A stretch of DNA of 39,055 nt from positions 16,197-55,251 of the forward strand of contig JAAVCH010000009.1 in the NCBI GenBank assembly GCA_014802425.1. The letters are read 5' to 3'. The position numbers were made by a program, and so were the translations under genes. Below are positions 8,441 to 17,552 of the stretch, in pieces. Numbering within the stretch: position 1 is the first letter of the stretch; the number at the start of each line of letters is the position of its first letter. Source of the DNA: Bacteroides sp. Its GTDB lineage: Bacteria > Bacteroidota > Bacteroidia > Bacteroidales > Muribaculaceae. Below the pieces are notes generated by a model. The model ran no database searches and was not told the DNA's origin. It saw nothing but the letters and a program-made list of their open reading frames with translations.

Positions 8441-10609
8441 ATGGCAAAATCCTCCGATCCGCTTTCGGCCGCCCGCTCCATCATCGAAGAGACCGGCGTA
8501 AACCTCTTTCTTACCGGCAAGGCCGGCACAGGCAAGACCACCTTCCTGCGCCGCCTCAGCGGCGCCACATCGAAACGCCACGTCATACTCGCCCCCACCG
8601 GGGTGGCGGCCATCAATGCCGGAGGAAGCACGATCCATTCGTTTTTCCAGCTCCCTTTCTCTCCGTTTATTCCCGGGAAAGGGTTCGGCGATGAAAAGAA
8701 AGTGCTGCGTATCAGCAAGCAGAAGCTTAAACTCATCAACACGCTCGACCTCATCATAATCGATGAAATCTCAATGGTGCGCCCCGACCTGCTCGACGCA
8801 ATCGACCACACGCTGCGGAAGCTGCGCAATCCCCTGCGTCCGTTCGGGGGGATACAGCTTCTGCTCATCGGCGACCTCCGGCAGCTGGCCCCCGTGGCGC
8901 AGGAAGACGAGTGGAATCTCCTCAAGCCCTACTACGACTCCCCCTATTTCTTCGAGAGCCATGCCCTGCGCGAGGCCGGTTTCCTTATGGTGGAGCTGAC
9001 GAAGGTGTTCCGCCAGAGCGACCCCGTGTTCCTCGACATCCTCAACCGCATCCGCGACAACCGGGCCGACAGTTCCACGCTGCGCGCCCTCAACAGCCGC
9101 GCCGCAATAAAGGTATCGGCTGCCGAGGAATCCTCATATGTGCGCCTCACCACCCACAACTACCGCGCCAACGCCATCAACGCCGATCGGCTTGAGCATC
9201 TGCGCTCGCCCGAGCGCGTGTTCAATGCCGTCGTCGAAGGCGACTTTCCCGAATCCGCCTATCCCGCCGAAGCCACCCTCCGGCTCAAGAAGGGGGCCAG
9301 GGTGATTTTCATAAAGAATGACCCGGGCCCCACAAAAGAATACTACAACGGTCTGCTGGGCGACATCGTGGAAATCCGCGACAACAACGAGGTAGTGGTG
9401 CGCCCGATAGGCGACGAGCGCAAAAACGACATCACGGTAGGCTTCGTGGAATGGGAGCGCACCAGATACACCCTCGATGACAACGGAGAGATAAAGGAGG
9501 AGCCGGAAGGAGTATTCCGCCAGATTCCGCTGCGTCTGGCGTGGGCCATCACCATCCATAAAAGCCAGGGGCTCACTTTCGACCGCGCCATAGTCGACGC
9601 GGCCCACAGCTTCGCGCCGGGACAGACCTACGTGGCGCTGTCGCGCTGCCGCTCGCTCGACGGCCTTGTGCTCGACTCCCCTCTACCACCTCACGCCATC
9701 ATGACCGACCCGGCCGTCAACTCATTCATAGCCTCGCAGGCACGCATGGAGGGTTCGGAAGAGGAACTGGACTCATTCCGCGACAGCTATTTCAACCAGC
9801 TGCTGTTCGAACTGCTCGATTTCCGCCAGATCGATACCGCGCTCGACTCGGTTTTCCGCGCCGCCACGGCCGCGCTCAATGCTTTTCCCGCCTACCTTGA
9901 CTCCCTCGCCGGCGTCCGCGCGAGGTTCGAGCGCGATGTCAAAGGGGTGATGTACCGCCTCTTCAATTTCCTCGGCACGCGGCTGCCCGAACGCGCCGAT
10001 CCGGAAGTAAGCGCCGCAATCTACGCCAAGATACGCGGAGGCGCCTCCTATTTCACGCCATACCTTCAGGAGCTGATGCAGGCGATTGACAACATGCCGG
10101 AGGATGTCGACAACAAGGCGCTGAAAAAACGCCTCGCCACCGCACGCACCCTGCTCGAAGACCTGCTGCTGACGCGCCTTTACCTCTTCCGCCATTTCTC
10201 ATCGGCGCAGTTCGACCCCAAGGAATACCTGCGCCTCAAGACAGAGGCGTTGCTTAAGTTCGCCGACGGGAGCGGCAAACCTTCGGCGCGTGCCTCGGCG
10301 TCAGCCGGAGGGCGCGTAGCGGGCGCCCGCACGAAAATATCCGTAGCCGCCACGGCGAAACCCCATGCAACGGCTGATGTGGAACACCCCCGGCTTTACC
10401 GCCGTCTGACCGAATGGCGCCGCAGTAAAGCCGACGGCAAACCGCTCTACACCGTGCTCCATACCTCCACCATAGTCGACATATGCAGGCGTCTCCCCAC
10501 CAACCGCAAGGCAATGCTTGAAGTATTCGGAATGGGGCGCGTGCGCTACGACTCCTACGGTGAAGAGCTCCTCTCCATCGTGGCCGACTACCTCTCGGAG
10601 CAGGAGTAA
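8441..10609 (+). CDS. PIF1-like superfamily 1 DNA helicase with C-terminal HRDC domain
   Basis: An ATP-dependent helicase of the PIF1/RecD-like group, 722 residues. Walker A is GKAGTGKTT (about 26-34) and Walker B is IIIDEIS with Asp108-Glu109. Later motifs include LLIGDLRQLAPV, ELTKVFRQSD, and a UvrD-like C-terminal core, AWAITIHKSQGLTFDRAIVD followed by YVALSRCRSLDGL. The last 75 residues (HPRLYRRLTEWRR to DYLSEQE) look like an HRDC nucleic-acid-binding domain. The linker between about 610 and 645 is rich in Ala, Ser and Lys. The family is widespread in Bacteroidetes and is thought to unwind DNA, including structured or G-rich DNA; the specific role here is unknown. It is convergent with the TlpA-like gene, 11 bases away. 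Confidence 0.88.
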   Translation: MAKSSDPLSAARSIIEETGVNLFLTGKAGTGKTTFLRRLSGATSKRHVILAPTGVAAINAGGSTIHSFFQLPFSPFIPGKGFGDEKKVLRISKQKLKLINTLDLIIIDEISMVRPDLLDAIDHTLRKLRNPLRPFGGIQLLLIGDLRQLAPVAQEDEWNLLKPYYDSPYFFESHALREAGFLMVELTKVFRQSDPVFLDILNRIRDNRADSSTLRALNSRAAIKVSAAEESSYVRLTTHNYRANAINADRLEHLRSPERVFNAVVEGDFPESAYPAEATLRLKKGARVIFIKNDPGPTKEYYNGLLGDIVEIRDNNEVVVRPIGDERKNDITVGFVEWERTRYTLDDNGEIKEEPEGVFRQIPLRLAWAITIHKSQGLTFDRAIVDAAHSFAPGQTYVALSRCRSLDGLVLDSPLPPHAIMTDPAVNSFIASQARMEGSEEELDSFRDSYFNQLLFELLDFRQIDTALDSVFRAATAALNAFPAYLDSLAGVRARFERDVKGVMYRLFNFLGTRLPERADPEVSAAIYAKIRGGASYFTPYLQELMQAIDNMPEDVDNKALKKRLATARTLLEDLLLTRLYLFRHFSSAQFDPKEYLRLKTEALLKFADGSGKPSARASASAGGRVAGARTKISVAATAKPHATADVEHPRLYRRLTEWRRSKADGKPLYTVLHTSTIVDICRRLPTNRKAMLEVFGMGRVRYDSYGEELLSIVADYLSEQE

Positions 10610-10620
10610 GCGTGCGTCAG

Positions 10621-11076
10621 CTACTCCAGAAGGTACACTCCCGTGACATACAGCGACGCATCGGCCGTATATACCCTGGGCACGCCTGCAGTGGCGAACA
10701 TCGAATAGACCCCGGCATCCGTCTGCACCGAATAAGGCATCGTAAGCCCCTTCTCCTCCCACAGGGCCTCTACCTGCTGCTGCGTCTGGCTGCGGGAAAT
10801 GCACACGACGCGCACCTCCGGGTGAGCGTCGGCATAGGTATTTATGCGCGGGAGCTCGCGTCGGCAGTCGCCGCAGGTAGTGGTGAAGAATACGATCATG
10901 CTCTCGGCGCCACGCAGCATTTCCGTCGTAAGCGTCGATCCGTCGTTCAGCACCACACTGAACTCCGGCAGCCTGTCGCCCACTTCCACGATTGACCTCA
11001 CCTCTGGCTCATCCTCGCCGACACACCCGGCCATAACCGCGAACACCGGCGCAATCAGATAAAACATTTTCTTCAT
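10621..11076 (-). CDS. TlpA-like thioredoxin-fold lipoprotein
   Basis: A 151-residue predicted periplasmic lipoprotein. The start at 11076 gives the signal MKKMFYLIAPVFAVMAGC with a lipobox cysteine; an upstream in-frame ATG would add a non-signal extension. The mature part is an AhpC/TSA or TlpA-type thioredoxin fold: VGDRLPEFSVVLNDGST, then VFFTTTCGDCRRELP containing the redox pair Cys-Gly-Asp-Cys, and a cis-Pro region AGVPRVY. It likely reduces or exchanges disulfides of exported proteins, a common function in Bacteroidetes where many TlpA-like lipoproteins occur. The exact partner is unknown. Confidence 0.8.
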   Translation of the reverse strand: MKKMFYLIAPVFAVMAGCVGEDEPEVRSIVEVGDRLPEFSVVLNDGSTLTTEMLRGAESMIVFFTTTCGDCRRELPRINTYADAHPEVRVVCISRSQTQQQVEALWEEKGLTMPYSVQTDAGVYSMFATAGVPRVYTADASLYVTGVYLLE

Positions 11077-11131
11077 ATCGATATCAGCACTTAACGCATT
11101 TCCCCTTCCGCCAATCGTCGGCACCGACCCG

Positions 11132-12688
11132 TTACTTTATTTTCCAGCTGCCGATGCGGCGGAATGCGGAGGAGAAGCTGACTCCTATCCTGAATAGGCG
11201 GCGCGGATCAGTAGAAAACCTGCGGACATACCCTTTCTCTTCGATCTGACGGAGGGCCTCTTCGGAAGAAGAGTCATATTTAAGCTCGATGACATATATG
11301 AAGTCATCAGTTTCAATAAGGAGGTCGATGCGTCCGTCAGAAGTATGCACCTCTGCCTTGGCATCGATGCCGAGCAACGTGGTAAGGATGTAGAAAGCAT
11401 TGTGGAAGTTGTTTTCGTTATCCATCTTCAAGTTGTAGGGGATACCGGCGAAATAGGCGTCGAGACACTTCATCATCTCCTCCGGCTTTCCCTCGCGTAT
11501 CGCCCGCTTTATCTTCCCTACCACACTCTCCGGCCGTCCTTCCCGGCCTTTGACGTAAAACGGTAGCAGGTCATTGAACAGTCCCTCCTTTACTTCATCG
11601 TTGGGCACCTTCAGACTCACCTCATCATACGTGAAGTCATAGTCGGCTATCGTAAGATACCCGGTCTGATACAGCAATGCCGTCGGATCGGCATTGCGGA
11701 GGTCCAGTCCCGCCAGACGCGAAAACGACCAACGGGCATTCAGTATCTCCTCAATGTCGACATCCGCCTCGCTGAGCACCTCGGCCACTATTGACGCCGA
11801 TCCCACATCATTCCAATACCCCCTTATCCTCCCCTTCTGCATACAGCTGAGCAGCGACCAGGGATTGTAGATGTCGCTCCCTTCCGGGGCGAAGCGGTAG
11901 CCATCGTAACTTCGTTTCAGCCGCCGGCATGCCGACTCGAAGTCCTCGCGTCGCTTCAAGGCAAGTTTCCCGATTCCCTCCTGAAAATTCTCAAGAAGCT
12001 CGCACTCCGTTATGCCGCATATATCGGCGTACTCATCGTCAAAAGATATGTCGTTGAGGTTATTGAGGTCAGAGAACACGCTGAGCTTGCTGAATCGGCT
12101 CACACCTGTAAGGAAAACCAGACGAAGATGTTCAGCGGAACTCTTGAAGTTACTGTAAAGTGATGCCAGACGTGTACGGTAATGCTCGAAATCATGGTCT
12201 TTATGAAGGTTTCCCACAAGTAGCTTGTCGTACTCATCAACGAGCACCACCACCTGACGTCCAGTCTTCTCATGCACCCCTTCGATGATAGTCTTGAAAC
12301 GCTGTGACGGCTCCGTATCCCTGACATCGATCCCGTATATTGTCTCCCATTTCCGGAAAAGATTGTCAAGCACTCCCTCAAGCAATCCCGTCCCGGCATA
12401 CCGGTCGGTATTAAGGTCAAGATGGAGTACCGGATAGGATTCCCAATCCCAGTCGACGGAATCTATATAGAGCCCCTTGAAAAGTTCGCGTCTGCCTTCA
12501 AAGAAGTATTTAAGCGTCGAAAGGAAGAGGCTCTTTCCGAACCGGCGCGGACGTGCGAGGAAATAGTACTTACTACCTTCCAGTATCTTTTCAATAAAAG
12601 CAGTCTTGTCGACATACAGGTATCCTTCTTCACGAAGCGACTTGAAATCCTGGTCGCCAATCGCATATTTCACTTTCTGACCCTTCAT
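11132..12688 (-). CDS. AAA-ATPase-like protein with C-terminal PD-(D/E)XK nuclease domain
   Basis: Member of the family combining an AAA-ATPase-like domain (PF09820) with PDDEXK_9 (PF08011), which is multi-copy in Bacteroidetes and of uncertain function, possibly defence or mobile-DNA related. The N-terminus has the family signature YAIGDQDFKSLREEGYLYVDKT, a Walker A-like RPRRFGKSLFLST and a Walker B VVLVDEYDKLL. The C-terminus has the nuclease core: TSDGRIDLLIETDD, YVIELKY, then a downstream EEALRQIEEKGY. The length of 518 is full size, with no breaks. A degraded relative lies at 30463-31094. A near-consensus promoter lies just upstream on the minus strand. Confidence 0.85.
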   Translation of the reverse strand: MKGQKVKYAIGDQDFKSLREEGYLYVDKTAFIEKILEGSKYYFLARPRRFGKSLFLSTLKYFFEGRRELFKGLYIDSVDWDWESYPVLHLDLNTDRYAGTGLLEGVLDNLFRKWETIYGIDVRDTEPSQRFKTIIEGVHEKTGRQVVVLVDEYDKLLVGNLHKDHDFEHYRTRLASLYSNFKSSAEHLRLVFLTGVSRFSKLSVFSDLNNLNDISFDDEYADICGITECELLENFQEGIGKLALKRREDFESACRRLKRSYDGYRFAPEGSDIYNPWSLLSCMQKGRIRGYWNDVGSASIVAEVLSEADVDIEEILNARWSFSRLAGLDLRNADPTALLYQTGYLTIADYDFTYDEVSLKVPNDEVKEGLFNDLLPFYVKGREGRPESVVGKIKRAIREGKPEEMMKCLDAYFAGIPYNLKMDNENNFHNAFYILTTLLGIDAKAEVHTSDGRIDLLIETDDFIYVIELKYDSSSEEALRQIEEKGYVRRFSTDPRRLFRIGVSFSSAFRRIGSWKIK

Positions 12689-12710
12689 GCTTATCTATTC
12701 TATTTTACCG

Positions 12711-12741
12711 CAAATATGGCGATTATTTCCGAGATACGCAA
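12711..12741 (-). promoter_or_regulatory. Promoter of the AAA/PD-(D/E)XK gene
   Basis: On the minus strand, TTG (12741-12739), a 20-base spacer and CATATTTG (12718-12711) match the Bacteroidetes TTG-N20-TAnnTTTG promoter with one mismatch. It lies 23 bases before the start codon. Confidence 0.65.
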
Positions 12742-12817
12742 CATCGGCCATTCCGGCATATGGCAGAGCGCATCGACCGGGCTTTTTAAAATTCTCCGGC
12801 GATTTTTGCACCAAACA

Positions 12818-12848
12818 TTGTGAAGTCAGAAAAAAAACATTAACTTTG
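12818..12848 (+). promoter_or_regulatory. Promoter of tRNA-Gly
   Basis: TTG (12818-12820), a 20-base spacer and a perfect -7 box TAACTTTG (12841-12848) lie about 60 bases before the tRNA. Confidence 0.75.
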
Positions 12849-12907
12849 CAACCGGTAAGCGCATCGGGCCATCCGGGGCTCGACTGTCGCCCCGCCATTC
12901 ATCATCT

Positions 12908-12980
12908 GCGATAATAGCTCAGTTGGTAGAGCATCAGCTTCCCAAGCTGAGGGTCGCGGGTTCGAACCCCGTTTATCGCT
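12908..12980 (+). tRNA. tRNA-Gly (anticodon CCC)
   Basis: A 73-nt cloverleaf. The acceptor GCGATAA (12908-12914) pairs with TTATCGC (12973-12979), with discriminator T. The D arm carries AGCTCAGTTGGTAGAGC. The anticodon stem TCAGC/GCTGA has loop TTCCCAA, giving anticodon CCC. The T arm has GGGTTCGAACCC. The 3' CCA is not encoded. Confidence 0.96.
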
Positions 12981-12989
12981 CACAACGGA

Positions 12990-13028
12990 CATCCCGGCAA
13001 TCAGAAGACTGATTGCCGGGATGTTTAT
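12990..13028 (+). terminator. Terminator after tRNA-Gly
   Basis: A 15-bp perfect stem (12990-13004 with 13009-13023) with loop AAGA is followed by TTTATGT. It starts 10 bases after the tRNA. Confidence 0.85.
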
Positions 13029-13101
13029 GTTAGACAGGGGTACGACATACGGTTTTATGGCGGGGGGCCTGTCAGACGGGGTTATGGCGGAGGGATTGAC
13101 G

Positions 13102-13521
13102 TCAGACGGAGGCGTATTCCGCGATGGCGGAGAAGCATGGGCAGGCCTTCGCCACGCCGGGGATGTCGCGGTGGCCGCAGACGGGAAGATGGCCGTGACG
13201 CGAACGTATGGAGGCGATCAGCGCGAGGATGGAGCGCTTCTGACCTGAGGTGCGCGTGTCTTTGGGAGTGCCGCAGGAGTCAAGTCCTCCGATATAGCAG
13301 ATGGAGACCGAGCGGCGGTTCATCCCCTGCTGGGGGCAGTGGGCGCCGGTCTCGGATTCCGCACGTCCCGGCTCGACAGTGCCGTCAAGACGCACTACGT
13401 AGTGATAACCGATACGGAGGAATCCGCGGGCTCGGTGCCAGCGGTCGATGTCGGCCGCCGTGAAGTCACGCCCTTCCTTGGTGGCCGAGCAATGGATGAT
13501 GATCTTTTCGGGTCTGTTCAT
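13102..13521 (-). CDS. N-acetylmuramoyl-L-alanine amidase (T7 lysozyme-like, Amidase_2)
   Basis: A 139-residue peptidoglycan amidase that cuts the bond between MurNAc and the stem peptide. Zinc ligands are visible: His in IIIHCSAT near the N-terminus, His in VCGHRDIPG, and the Cys in KACPCF, as in the T7 lysozyme group. GYHYVVRLDGTVEPGR and VSICYIGGLD are family landmarks. The start at 13521 (MNRPEKI) is chosen because it begins directly before the first beta strand and lies 4 bases after the upstream gene ends. No signal peptide is seen. Together with the preceding two-helix membrane protein it forms a phage-like lysis pair, common as stand-alone cassettes in Bacteroidales. Confidence 0.88.
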   Translation of the reverse strand: MNRPEKIIIHCSATKEGRDFTAADIDRWHRARGFLRIGYHYVVRLDGTVEPGRAESETGAHCPQQGMNRRSVSICYIGGLDSCGTPKDTRTSGQKRSILALIASIRSRHGHLPVCGHRDIPGVAKACPCFSAIAEYASV

Positions 13522-13525
13522 ATGA

Positions 13526-13795
13526 TTAAGGTTTTTGGGTGAGTGAGTCGATGATGTCATTCTTGAAGCGGGTGAGCTCGTTGGAGCAGTGGGCCGATAT
13601 GCCCAGCAGCGAACCGCAGAAGGCGGCCGATATTCCGAAATACGTCAGTACCGATCCATGCACCTCGCCGGCCGGGGCGATGAACATTCCGAGGAACACC
13701 GCCACAATGGCCGCCACAAGACACACGGCCGCCAGCACATACATCACCAGTTCGCGCAGCACCGGGCGCTGCAGTTTTTGCTTTACGTCATTCAT
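13526..13795 (-). CDS. Small two-helix membrane protein, holin-like
   Basis: An 89-residue protein with two hydrophobic segments (about LVMYVLAAVCLVAAIVAVFL and YFGISAAFCGSLLGISAH) joined by a short loop, and a charged C-terminus. The size and its place directly before an amidase gene suggest a holin-like partner. I recognise no specific family, so the role is inference from context. The start at 13795 (MNDVKQK) is preferred over an upstream ATG because AGGA sits just before it and the protein start looks natural. Confidence 0.6.
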   Translation of the reverse strand: MNDVKQKLQRPVLRELVMYVLAAVCLVAAIVAVFLGMFIAPAGEVHGSVLTYFGISAAFCGSLLGISAHCSNELTRFKNDIIDSLTQKP

Positions 13796-13928
13796 GTTTT
13801 CCTGTTTTTCCGGCAAATTTACTCCCGCAAGCACCTCCCGACCATATATTTATCGACCGCCGGGAGGGAAACCGATGGAAAATCCGACGCTATCGGGGCG
13901 AAAATTCGGGAGTTCGGGATTTTTTCAC

Positions 13929-13936
13929 TAACTTTG
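13929..13936 (+). promoter_or_regulatory. -7 element for the aspS transcription unit
   Basis: TAACTTTG is a perfect TAnnTTTG match, 73 bases before aspS. The -33 region (TTC near 13905) is weak. It probably drives aspS and the two following genes. Confidence 0.6.
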
Positions 13937-14008
13937 TATGTTTAAGTGAGAGTAGACCGGGGCTGCGCCCCGTAAACTCCCGCAATCCTACAGCACATCA
14001 TTTAGACC

Positions 14009-15769
14009 ATGTATAGAGACAAGACTTGCGGCGAGCTCCGTCTCGCCGACGCAGGACGCGAGGTAAGACTCGCAGGATGGGTGCAGCGTGTGCGCAAAAT
14101 GGGAGGAATGACTTTCCTCGACCTGCGCGACCGCTACGGCATCACTCAGGTAGTGTTCAATCAGGAAGTCAATCCCGAAGTGTGCGACATCGCCAATTCC
14201 CTCGGGCGCGAGTTCGTGGTGGAAATCAAGGGCAAGGTGGAGGAACGCACCTCCAAGAACCCCAATATCCCCACCGGCGAAATCGAGATAATCGCTTCCG
14301 ACGTGAAGATCCTCAACCGCTCCGAAATCCCCCCCTTCACCATCGAGGACAAGACCGACGGCGGCGATGACCTCCGCATGAAATACCGCTACCTCGACCT
14401 CCGCCGCCCCTGCGTGCGCAAGAATCTGGAGCTGCGCCACAAGATGGCCTTCGAGATCCGCCGATACCTCGACTCTCAGGGCTTCCTTGAGATTGAGACT
14501 CCGATCCTGGTGAAATCCACCCCCGAAGGAGCCCGCGACTTCGTGGTGCCCTCCCGCATGAATCCCGGCGAGTTCTACGCCCTCCCGCAGAGTCCGCAGC
14601 TCTTCAAGCAGCTTCTGATGGTGAGCGGCTACGACCGCTATTTCCAGCTCGCGAAGTGCTTCCGCGACGAAGACCTGCGCGCCGACCGCCAGCCGGAGTT
14701 CACGCAGGTGGACTGCGAGATGTCGTTCGTGGAGCAGGAGGATGTCATCAATATGTTCGAGGGGCTTGTGAAGCACATATTCAAATACGTGAAGGGGATT
14801 GACTTCACCGAGCCCTTCACCCGCATGACCTGGGCCGACGCCATGCGCCTCTACGGCTCCGACAAGCCCGACCTGCGCTTCGGAATGCCCTTCGTGGAGC
14901 TGACCGACCTCGCTCAGGGACACGGCTTCAGCGTGGCCGACGACGCACAGATAGCAGTGGGCATCTGCGTGCCCGGATGCGCCGGCTACACACGCAAGCA
15001 GCTCGACCAGCTCACCGACTTCGTGAAGCGTCCGCAGGTGGGAGCCAAGGGCCTTATCTACGTCAAGTTCGAGGCCGACGGATCGGTGAAATCCTCCGTC
15101 GGAAAATTCTATACCGAGGATGACCTCAAGGCATGGGGAGAGCGTGCTGGCGCCAAGCCCGGCGACCTGCTGCTCGTCATGACCGGCGAGACGATGAAGA
15201 CCCGCAAGCAGCTCTGCGAGCTCCGCCTTGAGATGGGCAACCGCCTCGGTCTGCGCGACAAGAATACGTTCGCTCCGCTCTGGGTAGTGGACTTTCCCCT
15301 CTTCGAATGGGACGAGGAAACCCAGCGCTACTACGCGATGCACCACCCCTTCACCGCCCCCAATCCCGACGACGTGCCCATGCTCCGCACGGACACGGGC
15401 AACGTACGCGCCACGGCCTACGACATCGTGGTCAACGGCACCGAACTCGGCGGCGGCTCAATCCGAATCCATGACGCCGAGCTGCAGGACACCATGTTCG
15501 AGCTCCTCGGCTTCACTCCCGAGCGCGCCCACGAACAGTTCGGCTTCCTTATGGATGCCTTCAAGTACGGCGCGCCCCCTCACGGCGGCCTCGCCCTCGG
15601 ATTCGACCGCTTCGTGTCGATTCTCGCCGGACTCGATACGATACGGGACGTCATCGCGTTCCCGAAGAACAACTCCGGACGCGACGTAATGAACGAATCC
15701 CCCTCCCCCATCGACGACGCCCAGCTCGACGAGCTCTACCTCAAGCTTGTGCCGGCCGACAAAAAGTAG
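14009..15769 (+). CDS. aspS: Aspartyl-tRNA synthetase
   Basis: A 586-residue class IIb aminoacyl-tRNA synthetase of the bacterial type that attaches aspartate to tRNA-Asp. Visible parts are the N-terminal OB-fold anticodon-binding domain ([23 protein letters not shown]), class II motif 1 around [20 protein letters not shown], motif 2 [20 protein letters not shown], the bacterial GAD insertion in the middle, and motif 3 [10 protein letters not shown] near the C-terminus with the conserved Arg. The length is normal. It is followed after 17 bases by the NIF3-like gene in the same direction, so the three genes 14009-17422 are likely co-transcribed. Confidence 0.97.
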   Translation: MYRDKTCGELRLADAGREVRLAGWVQRVRKMGGMTFLDLRDRYGITQVVFNQEVNPEVCDIANSLGREFVVEIKGKVEERTSKNPNIPTGEIEIIASDVKILNRSEIPPFTIEDKTDGGDDLRMKYRYLDLRRPCVRKNLELRHKMAFEIRRYLDSQGFLEIETPILVKSTPEGARDFVVPSRMNPGEFYALPQSPQLFKQLLMVSGYDRYFQLAKCFRDEDLRADRQPEFTQVDCEMSFVEQEDVINMFEGLVKHIFKYVKGIDFTEPFTRMTWADAMRLYGSDKPDLRFGMPFVELTDLAQGHGFSVADDAQIAVGICVPGCAGYTRKQLDQLTDFVKRPQVGAKGLIYVKFEADGSVKSSVGKFYTEDDLKAWGERAGAKPGDLLLVMTGETMKTRKQLCELRLEMGNRLGLRDKNTFAPLWVVDFPLFEWDEETQRYYAMHHPFTAPNPDDVPMLRTDTGNVRATAYDIVVNGTELGGGSIRIHDAELQDTMFELLGFTPERAHEQFGFLMDAFKYGAPPHGGLALGFDRFVSILAGLDTIRDVIAFPKNNSGRDVMNESPSPIDDAQLDELYLKLVPADKK

Positions 15770-15786
15770 CATCAAATCCCTACGGA

Positions 15787-16572
15787 ATGATAAAAGTCAA
15801 GGATATAGCAAAAGTAATCGAGGACTTCGCCCCCAAGAGCCTTCAGGAATCCTACGACAACACCGGCCTGCAGGTCGGCGATCCGGAAATGCAGGTCAGC
15901 GCCGTGCTCCTCTGCCTCGACATAACCGAGGAGATACTCGACGAGGCACTGCGCCGCAGGTGCAACATGATAATCAGCCATCACCCGCTGCTCTTCTCGG
16001 GCCTGAAACAGGTGACCGGCGCCACGCCGACACAGCGGATCGTGGCCCGCGCCATAAAGGAGGACCTCGCCATCTACGCCTCGCACACCAACCTCGACTC
16101 GGCCGTGGACGGAGTGAGCTACGAGCTTGCCCGGATGCTCAACATCCACCGCCTGCGGGTGCTCGAACCCCATGCCTCCGATTCCTCGGCCGGGCTGGGA
16201 ATCATCGGCGACATCACCCCCACGCCGAAGCTCGAATTCCTGCGCAAGGCCAAGGAGACACTCAATGTGGGATGCCTGCGCTATTCTGCGCAGTCGCCCC
16301 ATATAGTGATCCGGAAAGTGGCGCTGTGCGGAGGCTCGGGAGCGTCGCTCATACGCCGCGCCATCGCCGAAGGCGCCGACGCGCTGCTGACCGGTGACCT
16401 CAAGTACCACGACTACACCTCCTACGGCCATGACATCCTCCTGGCCGACATCGGGCACTACGAGAGCGAACTCTGCGCCAAGAAGCTCTTCTCACGCATA
16501 ATCCGCGACGCATTCCCCGACTGCGTGACCTATTTCGCCGAAACCGAAAGCAGCCCCGTAGCCACAATCTGA
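15787..16572 (+). CDS. NIF3/DUF34 family dinuclear metal protein
   Basis: A 261-residue member of the NIF3-like family (often annotated GTP cyclohydrolase 1 type 2 homolog), a toroidal hexamer with a two-metal site; its true substrate is unsettled. Metal-ligand motifs are visible: MIISHHPLLFSG near residue 60, YASHTNLDSAVDG near 98, and the C-terminal DIGHYESE. Many Bacteroidetes members are about 365 residues with an inserted domain; this one is the short form. It sits between aspS and a zinc-ribbon protein, a pairing seen in many genomes, though the reason is not known. Confidence 0.88.
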   Translation: MIKVKDIAKVIEDFAPKSLQESYDNTGLQVGDPEMQVSAVLLCLDITEEILDEALRRRCNMIISHHPLLFSGLKQVTGATPTQRIVARAIKEDLAIYASHTNLDSAVDGVSYELARMLNIHRLRVLEPHASDSSAGLGIIGDITPTPKLEFLRKAKETLNVGCLRYSAQSPHIVIRKVALCGGSGASLIRRAIAEGADALLTGDLKYHDYTSYGHDILLADIGHYESELCAKKLFSRIIRDAFPDCVTYFAETESSPVATI

Positions 16573-16597
16573 AATCAACAAGCATCCATATAGAATC

Positions 16598-17422
16598 ATG
16601 GCAGAAAAGAAGACCGACAAAGAACGCACCGTCGAAGACCGCCTGAAGACCCTCTACAAGCTTCAGACAGTGCTCTCCGAAATCGACCGCATCAAGTTCC
16701 TGCGCGGCGAACTCCCCAACGAGGTCAAGGACCTCGAAGACGAGATCATACGCTATCAGACGCGCATCCAGAAATTCACCGACGAGATAGCCGACCAGAA
16801 CGAGCTCATCGCCCGCAAGCAGGGTGAGATTGAGGAGCGCCGCGTGAAGATCGCCCGCTATGAGGAGCAGATCGACAACGTGCGCAACAACCGCGAATAC
16901 GCCTTCCTCGAAAAGGAGAAGGAGTTCGAGACACTCGAAATCCAGCTCGCCGAGAAGAATATCCGCGAAGCCCACGCCAAGATCGAGCAGAAACAGGCCG
17001 ACACTGAAAAGGCCCGTCAGGACCTGGCCGACCACGAGCACACCCTCGAAGACAAGAAGAAGGAGCTCGAAGAGATCGAGAGCGAGACCAAAAAGGAGGC
17101 CGAGGAACTGCGCCTAAAGGCCAAGGACCTTGAGAAGGAGGTAGGCGACGACTACATCCTGGCAGCCTTCAAGCGCATACGCGGCAACGCCCGCAACGGC
17201 CTCGGCATCGTGACCGTGCAGCGCAAGGCGTGCGGCGGCTGCTTCAACAAGATCCCGCCCCAGCGTCAGCTTGAAATCAAGATGCATAAGAAGGTGATCG
17301 TCTGCGAGTACTGCGGCCGCATCATGATCGACGGCGCCCTCGTGGGCGTGGAAGAGATGGAAGAGCCGGTGGCAGCCAAGCCCAAGCGCCTCGGCCGCAA
17401 GTCGGCCTCCAAGGAAGCGTAA
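16598..17422 (+). CDS. Coiled-coil protein with C4-type zinc ribbon (DUF164 / zf-RING_7)
   Basis: A 274-residue protein. Residues about 5-185 form a long heptad-rich coiled coil dense in Glu, Lys and Arg. Residues about 200-250 form a four-cysteine zinc ribbon, CGGCFNKIPPQ then CEYCGRIMI. This is the domain plan of the conserved bacterial family (CT398/DUF164) that has been linked to flagellar, secretion or nucleic-acid roles in different species; no firm function applies here. It lies 25 bases after the NIF3-like gene, likely in one operon. Hairpins follow it at 17425-17440 and 17456-17492. Confidence 0.85.
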   Translation: MAEKKTDKERTVEDRLKTLYKLQTVLSEIDRIKFLRGELPNEVKDLEDEIIRYQTRIQKFTDEIADQNELIARKQGEIEERRVKIARYEEQIDNVRNNREYAFLEKEKEFETLEIQLAEKNIREAHAKIEQKQADTEKARQDLADHEHTLEDKKKELEEIESETKKEAEELRLKAKDLEKEVGDDYILAAFKRIRGNARNGLGIVTVQRKACGGCFNKIPPQRQLEIKMHKKVIVCEYCGRIMIDGALVGVEEMEEPVAAKPKRLGRKSASKEA

Positions 17423-17455
17423 GGATCCCTTCGAAGGGATTGCAGAAATAAGACC

Positions 17456-17492
17456 GCACCCCGGGAACCGGCATGGCCGGTCTCCGGGGTGC
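17456..17492 (+). terminator. Hairpin after the zinc-ribbon gene
   Basis: GCACCCCGG (17456-17464) pairs with CCGGGGTGC (17484-17492), with a second inner stem ACCGG/CCGGT. The tail GTCATATTTAT is only partly T-rich, so the terminator role is likely but weaker than others here. It lies between convergent genes. Confidence 0.6.
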
Positions 17493-17552
17493 GTCATATT
17501 TATATCCATCGCCTCGGGCCATGCCGGGGGCGGCCCCCGGCAGACGGAGTCG

